A stretch of 64,000 bases of DNA from Monoplex corrugatus (lineage: Eukaryota > Mollusca > Gastropoda > Littorinimorpha > Ranellidae), in contig JAPXFY010000022.1 of NCBI GenBank assembly GCA_030674185.1, positions 2,623,093-2,687,092 on the forward strand. The letters run 5' to 3'. The position numbers were made by a program, and so were the translations under genes. Below, piece after piece: positions 1 through 11,798 of this stretch (position 1 is the first letter of the stretch; the number at the start of each line of letters is the position of its first letter). The notes beneath the pieces are model-generated. The model was not told the DNA's origin and ran no database searches. It saw only the letters and a program-made list of their open reading frames with translations.

Positions 1-1964
1 CATAAAATTTCAATTAAGACTAAAAACATCAAATGATTTGAAAATAACATATATGAGACAGAACATTTATTTATTAACAAGCAAACAAAATTTCAACACA
101 TTTCATCAAACAGTTTTTTAGATATAGTGTTTTATTTGGGGTGCCCATTAATTTTGCAGTCCCCCCCCAAAACCCCCTGGAAGTGAGTGCATTTCTCTTT
201 GTTAACAGACAGGGTGAAAGATTATTCAGGAGGTGGTAAGACAAGTGTTGGGCTATTTACATTCATCCACATAGCAGTGAAAATGGCAACACCTTTGTAG
301 CATGATTTTCAGTCAGTTCATTCATATTGCTATAGCCCAGCCATTACTACAACCATCAGGGCTAACACCACATTAAAAAAAATTTAAAAGGAAAAAGAGA
401 GCGAGAGAGAGATAATTTTTAGGCTACAGATATTCAGATTATTCAGGAGGAATTAAATGCTTTGTTTGTAAATTAGAAATAGGAAGCCAGGTGATGCCAG
501 CATGAAGGGTGGAGTACACAAGATGTTGTTAATCCACTACACTGTGTGTTATCGCCTGCACATCAACCTTCAGGGACAATTGGGGAAAGGGAGAAACAGA
601 CTGTTCGTTCGTTATATTACTTATAGCCACCGACATACAGCATATCAGCTAACACCACCAACAACAACAAATGTCATTATCGATCACAGAAACTTCTCTT
701 GCACCATCCACTGTTGCGAAAGGTCACCCACCTGGTCAGTGTTTTCACAAGCGCCTCCAGGTCAAAGGTGCGGGATACAGTTTATACTCAAGAACCCCCC
801 AGCGATTCCACGGAGGATCTGTAGTTTCAATTCAATCCATATTGCTTATAGCCCAGCGACCACTACAGCCCTACAGGGCTAACACCATGTCAAAAAGAAA
901 GAACAATGGTCTGGAGTTATAATTAAAAAGTTGATGGAGAAGGCCTTGTGCTAAGCAGTCTGTAGTCAGTCTCGACAAGGTCTTCCGTGAAAGTCGCGGT
1001 AAACCACTGTACGAAATGTACGGTAATCACCAACAAGTAACAACAAGTGATGAAAACGTAATGTTTTTCTTCAGGTGCTCGAGTCCAACCCAAGCATGCA
1101 GGAATCCCAGATGTGGAGGCTATAGTTTGTGTGTTTGTTTAACCCACCAGCAGGTGTGCAACGCCGCTAACCAGAGGGATGAACTCACCAAAACAACCAA
1201 CCTATAGCCCAGCCGACCACTACAGCCCTATCAGGGCTAACACCATGTCAAAAAGAAAAGAACAATGGTCTGGGAGTTATAATTAAAAGAGTTTGATGGA
1301 GAAGGCCTTGTGCTAAGCTAGTCTGTAGTCAGTCTCGACAAGGTCTTCCGTTGAAAGTCTGCGGTAAACCACTGTACGAAATGTACGGTAATCACCAACA
1401 AGTAACAACAAGTGGATGAAAACGTAATGTTTTTCTCTTTCAGGTGCTCGAGTCCAACCCAAGCATGCAGGAATCCCCAGATGTGGAGGCTATAGTTTGT
1501 GTGTTTGGTTTAACCCACCAGCAGGTGTGCAACGCCGCTAACCAGAGGGATGAACTCACCACAAAACAACCAACCTAGGCTGCAGCTCTCACACCGCATC
1601 TCACCTGGGCCAGCCGCCCAAAAACCCCACCCCCGTCAGTACAGCACCCCCAGAAGAAATCAACCATTATCTCAAACTCAGGAACCGTGAATACCTCTCC
1701 AGGTTGCATCCTGAACCAGAATTTAATTCAATTCATATTGCTTATAGCCAGCCGACCACTAGAGCCATATCAGGGCTAACACCACGTCAAAAAGAAAGGA
1801 ACAACCCGTTAAGATAAACAGATAAAACCATGTTCACCGTCAACCTTGCAAATCTAAAATGCCATTACAGAAAAACACGCAAAATCAGAACCAGAAAGCC
1901 TGATAGCACTTAATTGTGAATACGAGTGAATGATAAAGATAAGATTTGTTGTGTTGTTAATTTT
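1..1964. repeat. Satellite-like 1.7 kb unit, copy 1 (noisy, partly duplicated)
   Basis: First copy of a ~1.7 kb tandem unit; I place the unit start at the CATAAAATTT...ACTAAGACT motif. Compared with copies 2-4, bases 1 to about 1203 lack many single bases; for example, the core near 320-355 reads TATTGCTATAGCCCAGCCATT where the others have extra A, T, G and C positions. At about 1204 the sequence restarts and repeats the segment just read (about 860-1203) in clean form. The scatter of single-base losses plus the duplicated join looks like an uncorrected read edge, not evolution. Short ORFs here are not conserved genes. Confidence 0.85.
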
Positions 1965-4900
1965 CATAAAATTTAACTAAGACTAAAAACATCAAATGAT
2001 TTGAAAATAACATATATGAGACAGAACATTTATTTATTAACAAGCAAACAAAATTTCAACACATTTCATCAAACAGTTTTTTAGATATAGTGTTTTATTT
2101 GGGGTGCCCATTAATTTTGCAGTCCCCCCCAAAACCCCCTGGAAGTGAGTGCATTTCTCTTTGTTAACAGACAGGGCTGAAAGAGTTAATATGCTCGGGT
2201 GTGTAAAGACAAGTGGTTGGGCTATTTACATTCATGCCACATAGCATGTGAAAAAATGGCAACACCCTTTGTAGCAGATGATTTTCAGTTCAGTTCAGTT
2301 CATATTGCATATAGCCCAGCCGATTACTACAACCATATCAGGGCTAACACCACATTAAAAAAATTTTAAAAAGGAAAAAAAGAGAGCGAGAGAGAGATAA
2401 TTTTTAGGCTACAGATGATTTTCCAGATTATTCAGAGGAGGAATTAAATGCTATTGTTTGTAAATTAGAAAAATAGGAAGCCAGGGTGATGCCAGCATGA
2501 AGGGTGGAGTACACAGAGATGTTTGTGTAATCCACCTATCACTGGTGTGTTATCGCACTGCCACATCAACCTTCAGGGGACAATCTGGAGGAAAGGGGAG
2601 ACAACCAGGACCTGTTCAGTTCAGTTCATATTACTTATAGCCCAGCCGACTACTACAGCCATATCAGGGCTAACACCACCACAACAACAACAACAAATGT
2701 CATTATCGATCACAAGTAAACTTCTCTTGGCACCATCCCACTGCTTTTGCACGGAAACGGGTCACCACACCTGGTCAGGTGTTTTCATCAAGCGCCTCCA
2801 GGTCCAAAAGGTGCGGGATACAGTTTATACTCAAAGAACCCCCCAGCGATTCCACGGGAAGGATCTGGTAGTTTCAATTCAATCCATATTGCTTATAGCC
2901 CAGCCGACCACTACAGCCCTATCAGGGCTAACACCATGTCAAAAAGAAAAGAACAATGGTCCTGGGAGTTATAATTAAAAGAGTTTGATGGAGAAGGCCT
3001 TGTGCTAAGCTAGTCTGTAGTCAGTCTCGACAAGGTCTTCCGTTGAAAGTCTGCGGTAAACCACTGTACGAAATGTACGGTAATCACCAACAAGTAACAA
3101 CAAGTGGATGAAAACGTAATGTTTTTCTCTTTCAGGTGCTCGAGTCCAACCCAAGCATGCAGGAATCCCCAGATGTGGAGGCTATAGTTTGTGTGTTTGG
3201 TTTAACCCACCAGCAGGTGTGCAACGCCGCTAACCAGAGGGATGAACTCACCACAAAACAACCAACCTAGGCTGCAGCTCTCTCAGCTCCGCATCTCACC
3301 TGGGCCAGCCGCCCAAAAACCCCACCCCCGTCAGTACAGCACCCCCAGAAGAAATCAACCATTATCTCAAAACTCAGGAACCGTGAATACCTCTCCAGGT
3401 TGCATCCTGAACCAGAATTTAATTCAATTCATATTGCTTATAGCCCAGCCGACCACTAGAGCCATATCAGGGCTAACACCACGTCAAAAAGAAAGGAACA
3501 ACCCGTTAAGATAAACAGATAAAAAAACCATGTTTACCGTCAACCTTGCAAATCTAAAATGCCATTACAGAAAAACACGCAAAATTCAGAACCAGAAAGC
3601 CTGATGAGCACTTAATTGTGAATACGATGAATGATAAAGATAAGATTTGTTGTTGTTAATTTTCATAAAATTTTAACTAAGACTAAAAACATCAAATGAT
3701 TTGAAAATAACATATATGAGACAGAACATTTATTTATTAACAAGCAAACAAAATTTCAACACATTTCATCAAACAGTTTTTTAGATATAGTGTTTTATTT
3801 GGGGTGCCCATTAATTTTGCAGTCCCCCCCCAAAACCCCCTGGAAGTGAGTGCATTTCTCTTTGTTAACAGACAGGGCTGAAAGAGTTAATATGCTCGGG
3901 TGTGTAAAGACAAGTGGTTGGGCTATTTACATTCATGCCACATAGCATGTGAAAAAATGGCAACACCCTTTGTAGCAGATGATTTTCAGTTCAGTTCAGT
4001 TCATATTGCATATAGCCCAGCCGATTACTACAACCATATCAGGGCTAACACCACATTAAAAAAATTTTAAAAAGGAAAAAAAGAGAGCGAGAGAGAGATA
4101 ATTTTTAGGCTACAGATGATTTTCCAGATTATTCAGAGGAGGAATTAAATGCTATTGTTTGTAAATTAGAAAAATAGGAAGCCAGGGTGATGCCAGCATG
4201 AAGGGTGGAGTACACAGAGATGTTTGTGTAATCCACCTATCACTGGTGTGTTATCGCACTGCCACATCAACCTTCAGGGGACAATCTGGAGGAAAGGGGA
4301 GACAACCAGGACCTGTTCAGTTCAGTTCATATTACTTATAGCCCAGCCGACTACTACAGCCATATCAGGGCTAACACCACCACAACAACAACAACAAATG
4401 TCATTATCGATCACAAGTAAACTTCTCTTGGCACCATCCCACTGCTTTTGCACGGAAACGGGTCACCACACCTGGTCAGGTGTTTTCATCAAGCGCCTCC
4501 AGGTCCAAAAGGTGCGGGATACAGTTTATACTCAAAGAACCCCCCAGCGATTCCACGGGAAGGATCTGGTAGTTTCAATTCAATCCATATTGCTTATAGC
4601 CCAGCCGACCACTACAGCCCTATCAGGGCTAACACCATGTCAAAAAGAAAAGAACAATGGTCTGGGAGTTATTATTAAAACAGTTTGATGGAGAAGGCCT
4701 TGTGCTAAGCTAGTCTGTAGTCAGTCTCGACAAGGTCTTCCGTTGAAAGTCTGCGGTAAACCACTGTACGAAATGTACGGTAATCACCAACAAGTAACAA
4801 CAAGTGGATGAAAACGTAATGTTTTTCTCTTTCAGGTGCTCGAGTCCAACCCAAGCATGCAGGAATCCCCAGATGTGGAGGCTATAGTTTGTGTGTTTGG

Positions 4901-5365
4901 TTTAACCCACCAGCAGGTGTGCAACGCCGCTAACCAGAGGGATGAACTCACCACAAAACAACCAACCTAGGCTGCAGCTCTCTCAGCTCCACATCTCACC
5001 TGGGCCAGCCGCCCAAAAACCCCACCCCCGTCAGTACAGCACCCCCAGAAGAAATCAACCATTATCTCAAAACTCAGGAACCGTGAATACCTCTCCAGGT
5101 TGCATCCTGAACCAGAATTCAATTCAATTCATATTGCTTGTAGCCCAGCCGACCACTAGAGCCATATCAGGGCTAACACCACGTCAAAAAGAAAAGAACA
5201 ACCCGTTAAGATAAACAGATAAAAACCATGCTCACCGTCAACCTTGAAAATCTAAAATGCCATTAAAGAAAAACACGTAAAATTCAGAACCAGAAAGCCT
5301 GATGAGCACTTAATTGTGAATACGAGTGAATGATAAAGATAAGATTTGTTGTTGTTGTTAATTTT
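1965..5365. repeat. Satellite-like 1.7 kb unit, copies 2 and 3 (head to tail)
   Basis: Two nearly identical direct copies, 1965-3663 (1699 bp) and 3664-5365 (1702 bp). Each contains, in order: an AT-rich start, a poly-C run, the string CAGACAGGGCTGAAAGAG between two TTAA sites, a GA-rich tract, a CAACAACAACAA tract, a possible two-exon homeodomain-like piece with a 42-bp intron (3022-3250 in copy 2), and a Pro-rich piece. A ~65-bp core (TATAGCCCAGCCGACCAC followed by AGCCATATCAGGGCTAAC) occurs four times per unit, near 2290, 2620, 2880 and 3425 in copy 2. Read on the minus strand, each core ends in (TGAAC)n or (TTGAA)n, like the microsatellite tail of a LINE or SINE. The 75-154 aa ORFs repeat with the unit and are not supported as genes. 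Confidence 0.9.
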
Positions 5366-6978
5366 CATAAAATTTTAACTAAGACTAAAAACATCAAATG
5401 ATTTGAAAATAACATATATGAGACAGAACATTTATTTATTAACAAGCAAACAAAATTTCAACACATTTCATCAAACAGTTTTTTAGATATAGTGTTTTAT
5501 TTGGGGTGCCCATTAATTTTGCAGTCCCCCCCCCCCCCCCAAAACCCCCTGGAAGTGAGTGCATTTCTCTTTGTTAACAGACAGGGCTGAAACAGTTAAT
5601 ATGCTCGGGTGTGTAAAGACAAGTGGTCGGGCTATTTACATTCATGCCACATAGCATGTGAAAAAATGGCAACACCCTTTGTAGCAGATGATTTTCAGTT
5701 CAGTTCAGTTCATATTGCATATAGCCCAGCCGATTACTACAACCATATCAGGGCTAACACCACATTAAAAAAAATTAAAAAAGAAAAAAAAGAGAGCGAG
5801 AGAGAGATAATTTTTAGGCTACAGATGATTTTCCAGATTATTCAGAGGAGGAATTAAATGCTATTGTTTGTAAATTAGAAAAATAGGAAGCCAGGGTGAT
5901 GCCAGCATGAAGGGTGGAGTACACAGAGAGGTTTGTGTAATCCACCTATCACTGGTGTGTTATCGCACTGCCACATCAACCTTCAGGGGACAATCTGGAG
6001 GAAAGGGGAGACAACCAGGACCTGTTCAGTTCAGTTCATATTACTTATAGCCCAGCCGACTACTACAGCCATATCAGGGCTAACACCACCACAACAACAA
6101 CAACAAATGTCATTATCGATCACAAGTAAACTTCTCTTGGCACCATCCCACTGCTTTTGCACGGAAACGAGTCACCACACACCTGGTCAGGTGTTTTCAT
6201 CAAGCGCCTCCAGGTCCAAAAGGTGCGGGATACAGTTTATACTCAAAGAACCCCCCAGTGATTCCACGGGAAGGATCTGGTAGTTTCAATTCAATCCATA
6301 TTGCTTATAGCCCAGCCGACCACTACAGCCCTATCAGGGCTAACACCATGTCAAAAAGAAAAGAACAATGGTCTGGGAGTTATTATTAAAAGAGTTTGAT
6401 GGAGAAGGCCTTGTGCTAAGCTAGTCTGTAGTCAGTCTCGACAAGGTCTTTCGTTGAAAGTCTGCGGTAAACCACTGTACGAAATGTACGGTAATCACCA
6501 ACAAGTAACAACAAGTGGATGAAAACGTAATGTTTTTCTCTTTCAGGTGCTCGAGTCCAACCCAAGCATGCAGGAATCCCCAGATGTGGAGGCTATAGTT
6601 TGTGTGTTTGGTTTAACCCACCAGCAGGTGTGCAATGCCGCTAACCAGAGGGATGAACTCACCACAAAACAACCAACCTGGGCTGCAGCTCTCTCAGCTC
6701 CGCATCTCACCTGGGCCAGCCGCCCAAAAACCCCACCCCCGTCAGTACAGCACCCCCAGAAGAAATCAACCATTATCTCAAAACTCAGGAACCGTGAATA
6801 CCTCTCCAGGTTGCATCCTGAACCACAATTCAATTCAATTCATATTGCTTATAGCCCAGCCGACCACTAGAGCCATATCAGGGCTAACACCACGTCAAAA
6901 AGAAAAGAACAACCCGTTAAGATAAACAGATAAAAACCATGCTCACCGTCAACCTTGCAAATCTAAAATGCCATTAAA

Positions 6979-9494
6979 CATGGGTGATTTTCCAAAATTT
7001 TTCCAATACTGAACATTTTCCGGAGCATCAGGCTATTCCACGACTCTTCATTATCAGGTCTGTAGCGCCATTTAAAACCAATTCGCACAAAAATATTAAG
7101 AACTTAAGTGTGGATCTTGAAACCACAGTAAATAACGTACAATAAAATGTCAAAATGCAGTCTAAAATATCAGGAACTTTACTGCAACGAGAAAACGGAT
7201 ACCTTTTCAGTACTGTAATATTACAATTCACCTGTTTACAGAAACTGTACAATGCAGAATCAGAATTCAAGTGAACAGATTGTACTGACCATTCCTCAAC
7301 GAGTGAGCAGGTGATGGAAGCAGGTGATGGAAGCAGGTGATGGAAGCAGCAGGCAGATTATTACCAGACTCTGATAAATGAAAAGCTTAATTTCTCAAAG
7401 TCCCATGCATAAATTATTTTCACTGGCTTCAGCAGTCATGGATCAAAAGCATGTGATGAGCAGTGCAGTCAGGCAGATGCACCTAAAGTGATGACACTAT
7501 CTGTCATTGATAGATACTGTACATAATTATGTAGTCGGAGTAGACGAAATTAGGGAAATACAATGTACATGTATACAATATGCACAAAAGGATTTCAAAC
7601 TGAAGATGGAGACATCTGAGGAGGAGGGAGTCAATGGTGGCACTGAATCAATGAATGCACATTTACTGCTTGGCTTTCTTTGCAAAGAAATCTCGGATGT
7701 CTTGTGGAGCTTTCCTTTTTGCTGATGGATGAACTTTCCTCCCAGGCAAGCAAACCACAAAATGGTTGGGTTCCCATTTGTTTTCAGGAAGGTCTTTGCC
7801 ATAGATGCGAGTCCACATGATTGCTGGTAGGCGACTTGTTTGGCTATCATGTTCATATATTCGGGACAAATCTTACGCTGTAGGTGCTTTCTCACAGTGT
7901 GACCCCCATACTGTGGATAAATGGACTGGATAGGATTGCAGAGAATGCTTGAAATTGCATGCAGAAACCACATTCCCAGGTATCTACCAGGCAAAATGCT
8001 TTTCAAAACTTCCTTGTGAAAGATGTCCCTGATTGCCACTGGTTCCAACTTCTCATCCTCTAATTCCTCACTGTAGATTGCATAGTGCTTAGACCAAGGA
8101 ATAACCATTGAAGTATCTGGATCTTTCAGATTTTCATCTGAAAGGTAGAATTCTTCATTGACAGCCAATTCAATTGTCATGCGGACTCTCATTTCTACAT
8201 GCTGGTCTTCATTGCCAAAAGCAAGCAAAGAGGCGCTCCGTGGCAAACAATTCCCATCTCCACAAATCTTCACTGGAATCAGAGGTGGGGCATCATCTGG
8301 ATAAAGGTCTGCTGCACAGCAGTCTTCTTTGTAGCTTGATGCCTCCAACTCATGTAAGCAGCAAACTGGCCATCTATTCACAATTTCTTTTCCTGCCTCT
8401 TTAGCTGCTCGTTGCAGTTCCACAAAGGATGACTGGGCAGCATGCTGAAGCTCTAGACTGAGGTGTTCAAAAAAGTTTCTTCGAGATGTTGTTGAAGATT
8501 CTTCAGATCCTGATGCATTTGCAAAGTTGTTTCCTTCATCTTGATTACATTTCAAAATGTTCTTGTCAGTTTTCTTAGTAGCTGAAGATTTTGCAGATGC
8601 CAAGGTTGGTGCAAACTTCTGAAAGATTTTCTTGTTCTTAGGTGCATGCTCACCAGGCCTGTGTGTTGGGTGAGAACTAGAAGTGTTCATGCTGGATGTG
8701 GTAGATGTTACAAATTTAGAGTTTGGCACAGAAGTCTGTTCTGCAGAACATTCATGCTCAGCAGATTTCTTTGGTGGATGAGATATATTGGTCTTTTTTG
8801 GTATGGTAAAGCCAGATTTTATGGTGGCTGCTTGTGATTTTGCAGTATTCTTTTCAGAATAGGATTTCAAGTTGTTTACAGCCTGCTCTATCAGCTCCTG
8901 TCTTCTTTTTTGAACTTGACATTTTTTATGTTCAAGTCCACATACTTAGCATGAGCTGAGGTTGCTGAAACTCTCATTTTATGAGTGATGGTCATGCTGC
9001 AACACGTCTCCTTCTTTGCCTTCAATGCATACTTGGTGACAGCTATTGCCTCAAAACTTTCAGTTGTCAATGTTGTCCTGTCATTTTCAATGATGTCATC
9101 CATAATGTTGAATGTTCCTTCAATTACAGGGCCAGAAAAGACTGTCAATACAGCCTTCACCAACTTTGAAAGAACTGGATAGCGCAATCCATCACCTACA
9201 GTAGCTCTGAGCTGACTGACAGGGTACCACCAGCCTTTGTCAATCTCATCATTCTTTGTGAAAGCCAATGATTTGATATCTGAATCACAGGTATATTGTC
9301 TGGCTTCCATTTGCAACTGCCCAGGTGGACCCGAACGAAAACATGGACCTGCATCAAGTCCAACCGACGATCGCCAGATCAGTATCCCAAAAAAAAAATT
9401 TTTTTATTATTTTTTTTTTGGATTTTTATTTTTTTATTTTTTTATTTTTCCCCAATACGGAATTCCGTCTCAGACGGAAGGAAAATCACCCATG
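6979..9494 (-). mobile_element. 2.5 kb hAT-like DNA transposon carrying an OTU domain
   Basis: The element starts with CATGGGTGATTTTCC and ends with its exact reverse complement GGAAAATCACCCATG, giving perfect 15-bp terminal inverted repeats. CATTAAA flanks it on both sides (6972-6978 and 9495-9501), a 7-bp duplication of a site present once in the other satellite units. Its coding content is on the minus strand: a transposase C-terminal segment and then an OTU-like protease domain. No N-terminal or catalytic transposase core was seen, so the copy is probably an internally deleted derivative. A T-rich tract (9390-9450) lies near the promoter-side end. Assignment to hAT rests only on the C-terminal segment; hAT usually makes 8-bp duplications, so the superfamily is uncertain. 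Confidence 0.85.
7663..9316 (-). pseudogene. hAT-like transposase C-terminus joined to an OTU/vertnin-like domain
   Basis: Read right to left. 9316-8891 encodes 141 aa with a pattern typical of hAT C-termini (VLSKLVKAVLTVFSGP, then FNIMDDIIENDRTTL). A one-base shift at the A-run near 8905 leads into a second frame (8870 onward): a ~190-aa Ser/Lys-rich linker and then an OTU-like domain. Its DGNC motif is at residues 205-208 of the 447-aa ORF (codons at 8258-8247), followed by FGNEDQHVEMRVR and a GMWFLHAISSIL segment. A further shift near 7868 moves the end into the frame 7869-7663, which restores IMWTR and the NHFVVCLP motif that should hold the OTU histidine. Cys and His are therefore both present but in different frames. 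OTU enzymes cleave ubiquitin or ubiquitin-like chains; activity here is not shown. It could be intact in the genome if the shifts are read errors. Confidence 0.75.
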
Positions 9495-10583
9495 CATTAA
9501 AGAAAAACACGTAAAATTCAGAACCAGAAAGCCTGATGAGCACTTAATTGTGAATACGAGTGAATGATAAAGATAAGATTTGTTGTTGTTGTTAATTGTC
9601 ATAAAATTTTAACTAAGACTAAAAACATCAAATGATTTGAAAATTACATATATATATGAGACAGAACATTTATTTATTAACAAGCAAACAAAATTTCAAC
9701 ACATTTCATCAAACAGTTTTTTAGATATAGTGTTTTATTTGGGGTGCCCATTAATTTTGCAGTCCCCCCCCCCCCCCCAAAACCCCCTGGAAGTGAGTGC
9801 ATTTCTCTTTGTTAACAGACAGGGCTGAAAGAGTTAATATGCTCGGGTGTGTAAAGACAAGTGGTTGGGCTATTTACATTTATGCCACATAGCATGTGAA
9901 AAAATGGCAACACCCTTTGTAGCAGATGATTTTCAGTTCAGTTCAGTTCATATTGCATATAGCCCAGCCGATTACTACAAGTACAACCATATCAGGGCTA
10001 ACACCACATTAAAAAAATTTTAAAAAGAAAAAAAAGAGAGCGAGAGAGAGATAATTTTTAGGCTACAGATGATTTTCCAGATTATTCAGAGGAGGAATTA
10101 AATGCTATTGTTTGTAAATTAGAAAAATAGGAAGCCAGGGTGATGCCAGCATGAAGGTATCCGGACTTTTCGACGGCGGACGTTTCGCCGACAGTCGTTT
10201 CGGAGCCGGACGTTTTGCCGACCGGACCTTTAGCCGACGTACGTTTCGTCGACGAACATTTCGGAGCGGGACCTTTAGCCGACGGGCGTTTCGTCGACGA
10301 ACATTTCGGCGCGGGACCTTTAGCGTCAAGTGTGAAACGCCCCTTTACAAAATTCTGAGCTCACACATTTCTCTCGCCATTGTATCAATGTATCAGTGAA
10401 CTCTCTCTCACTTTCCCTCCTCATGTGAACCGTTCAAACCGTGTAACAATCCCAGTATTTCTCTGCCAGTTCTCACGTTCACCTTCCACCTGGACAGTAT
10501 TTCTGTTTGTCATCTGTCTCACGTTCCCTCGAGATAGTGCTTCCTTCATTCATGTGCAAGATTCTGAGAAGTAAGTAAACGTT

Positions 10584-10662
10584 GAGAGAGAGAGAGGGAG
10601 AGAGAGAGGGAGAGGGAGAGAGAGGGAGAGAGAAAGGGAGAGAGAGGGAGAGAGAGAGAGGG

Positions 10663-10700
<38 letters not shown>

Positions 10701-10739
10701 GAGGGAGTGGTAAGTAAACGTTTAATGTCACTATCTGCA

Positions 10740-10778
<39 letters not shown>

Positions 10779-10785
10779 CTCTGAG
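10584..10785. repeat. (GA)n / (CT)n microsatellite
   Basis: GAGAGAGGGAGA-type repeats from 10584 to about 10708, followed after a short unique segment by a (CT)n run at 10740-10782. GTAAGTAAACGTT occurs beside both runs (10572 and 10789), so the segment probably arose by local duplication or inversion. The Ser/Leu- and Arg/Glu-rich ORFs on the minus strand here are translations of the microsatellite. Confidence 0.9.
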
Positions 10786-11030
10786 AAGTAAGTAAACGTT
10801 TAATGCTTTCAGCTCGTTGTACAGTTGTACCACAAAACCAAAAATATATAGATGAACACAAGTTTCTGATTTAGGCCTATTTTAGAAAAAAATTTTAAAA
10901 TATCTTATTTATTTGGTACACTTTTGTGGACCAGATTGGATCTGTAATTAAAAGGGCAGTTTTGACTGGAGCATATTAGTAACATCACGTTAAACTTTGG
11001 AACTTATCTAGTGCATCTGGTGCATTTCAG

Positions 11031-11798
11031 ATGGAATTCACTTTTACAAAGAGGAATAAGCGAAAGCTGTTGCACGAAGGCTACGCCTATGTCATGGACC
11101 GCACCAAAGCCGACAACGTCACAATTTTCTGGCGATGCGAGAAACGAGGAGAGTGCAAAGGAAGGTTAAAGACAGTAAACGACGTTCTGGAAGGCCGTCC
11201 ATCCACCCATTCCCATCCGCCAAGTGCAGCCCGTTGCCTGGCTTTGAAAGCGGTTGGTGATATAAAACAGCGCGCAGAGCAGTCTGAAGAAGCCACAAGT
11301 TCGATAATCAACAACTGCACAGCAGAATTTCCGCTCGCCGCCGCAGGTTCTCTTCCAAAAAAGGAGACTTTGGCAAGGATGATCCGAAGAAAACGGAAAG
11401 CTCCAGATAGCGACATCATCAGCGAGGAGCTGAAGCTTACAACGAGAGGAGAACAATTTTTAGCGTTTCAGACGGACGATATCGTTATTCTAACCACTCC
11501 ATCCAATCTTGACGTTTTAGCACGTAACGCCCACTGGTTTTGTGATGGAACATTTGACAGCGCTCCGTTAGCAACACAACTTTACACCATCCATGTTCTT
11601 GTTGAGGATACTCACACTCTGCCTCTTGTTTACTGTGTGACACAAAACAAAAACAGGGCCACGTATGACGCGATCTTTACTTACCTGAAGGGTCAGAGAG
11701 ATCTCAACCCAGAGACCATCACAATAGATTTTGAACGAGCCGCATTAAACAGCATCAGTGAACACTTCCCAACCACAGCCGTGACACAATCAAAGTGA
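11031..11798 (+). pseudogene. FLYWCH-MULE transposase, C-terminally truncated
   Basis: A 255-aa ORF. Residues ~1-63 fit a FLYWCH zinc finger: a GYAYV segment, FWRCEKRGECKGRL supplying the two cysteines, and THSHPP supplying the histidines. FLYWCH domains bind DNA and are common in animal MULE transposases. Residues ~140-255 fit the start of the MULE RNase-H core: WFCDGTF (first Asp, residue 172) and TIDFERAALNSI (second Asp, residue 233). The ORF stops soon afterwards, so the Cys/His insert and third catalytic acidic residue are missing; usual MULE proteins are more than twice as long. TGCATTTCAG directly before the ATG looks like a 3' splice site, so a 5' exon is possible. The product is unlikely to transpose on its own. 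Confidence 0.8.

Larger units (their letters stand above)
5366..9599. repeat. Satellite-like unit, copy 4, interrupted by a DNA transposon
   Basis: Copy 4 runs 5366-6978, is interrupted by the element at 6979-9494, and resumes at 9495-9599. Removing the insert and one copy of its 7-bp target duplication leaves about 1711 bp, the normal unit length. The sequence on both sides matches the uninterrupted 'aaaatgccattaaagaaaaa' of other copies. Confidence 0.9.

Noticed and set aside
2523..5214. Repeated 75-154 aa ORFs in the satellite units as protein genes
   Set aside because: They overlap each other in different frames, contain translations of CAACAACAA tracts and retroelement-tail cores, and end at small indels between units.
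10105..10399. Arg/Phe-rich ORFs on both strands
   Set aside because: Translations of the tandem-repeat inverted end of the MULE.
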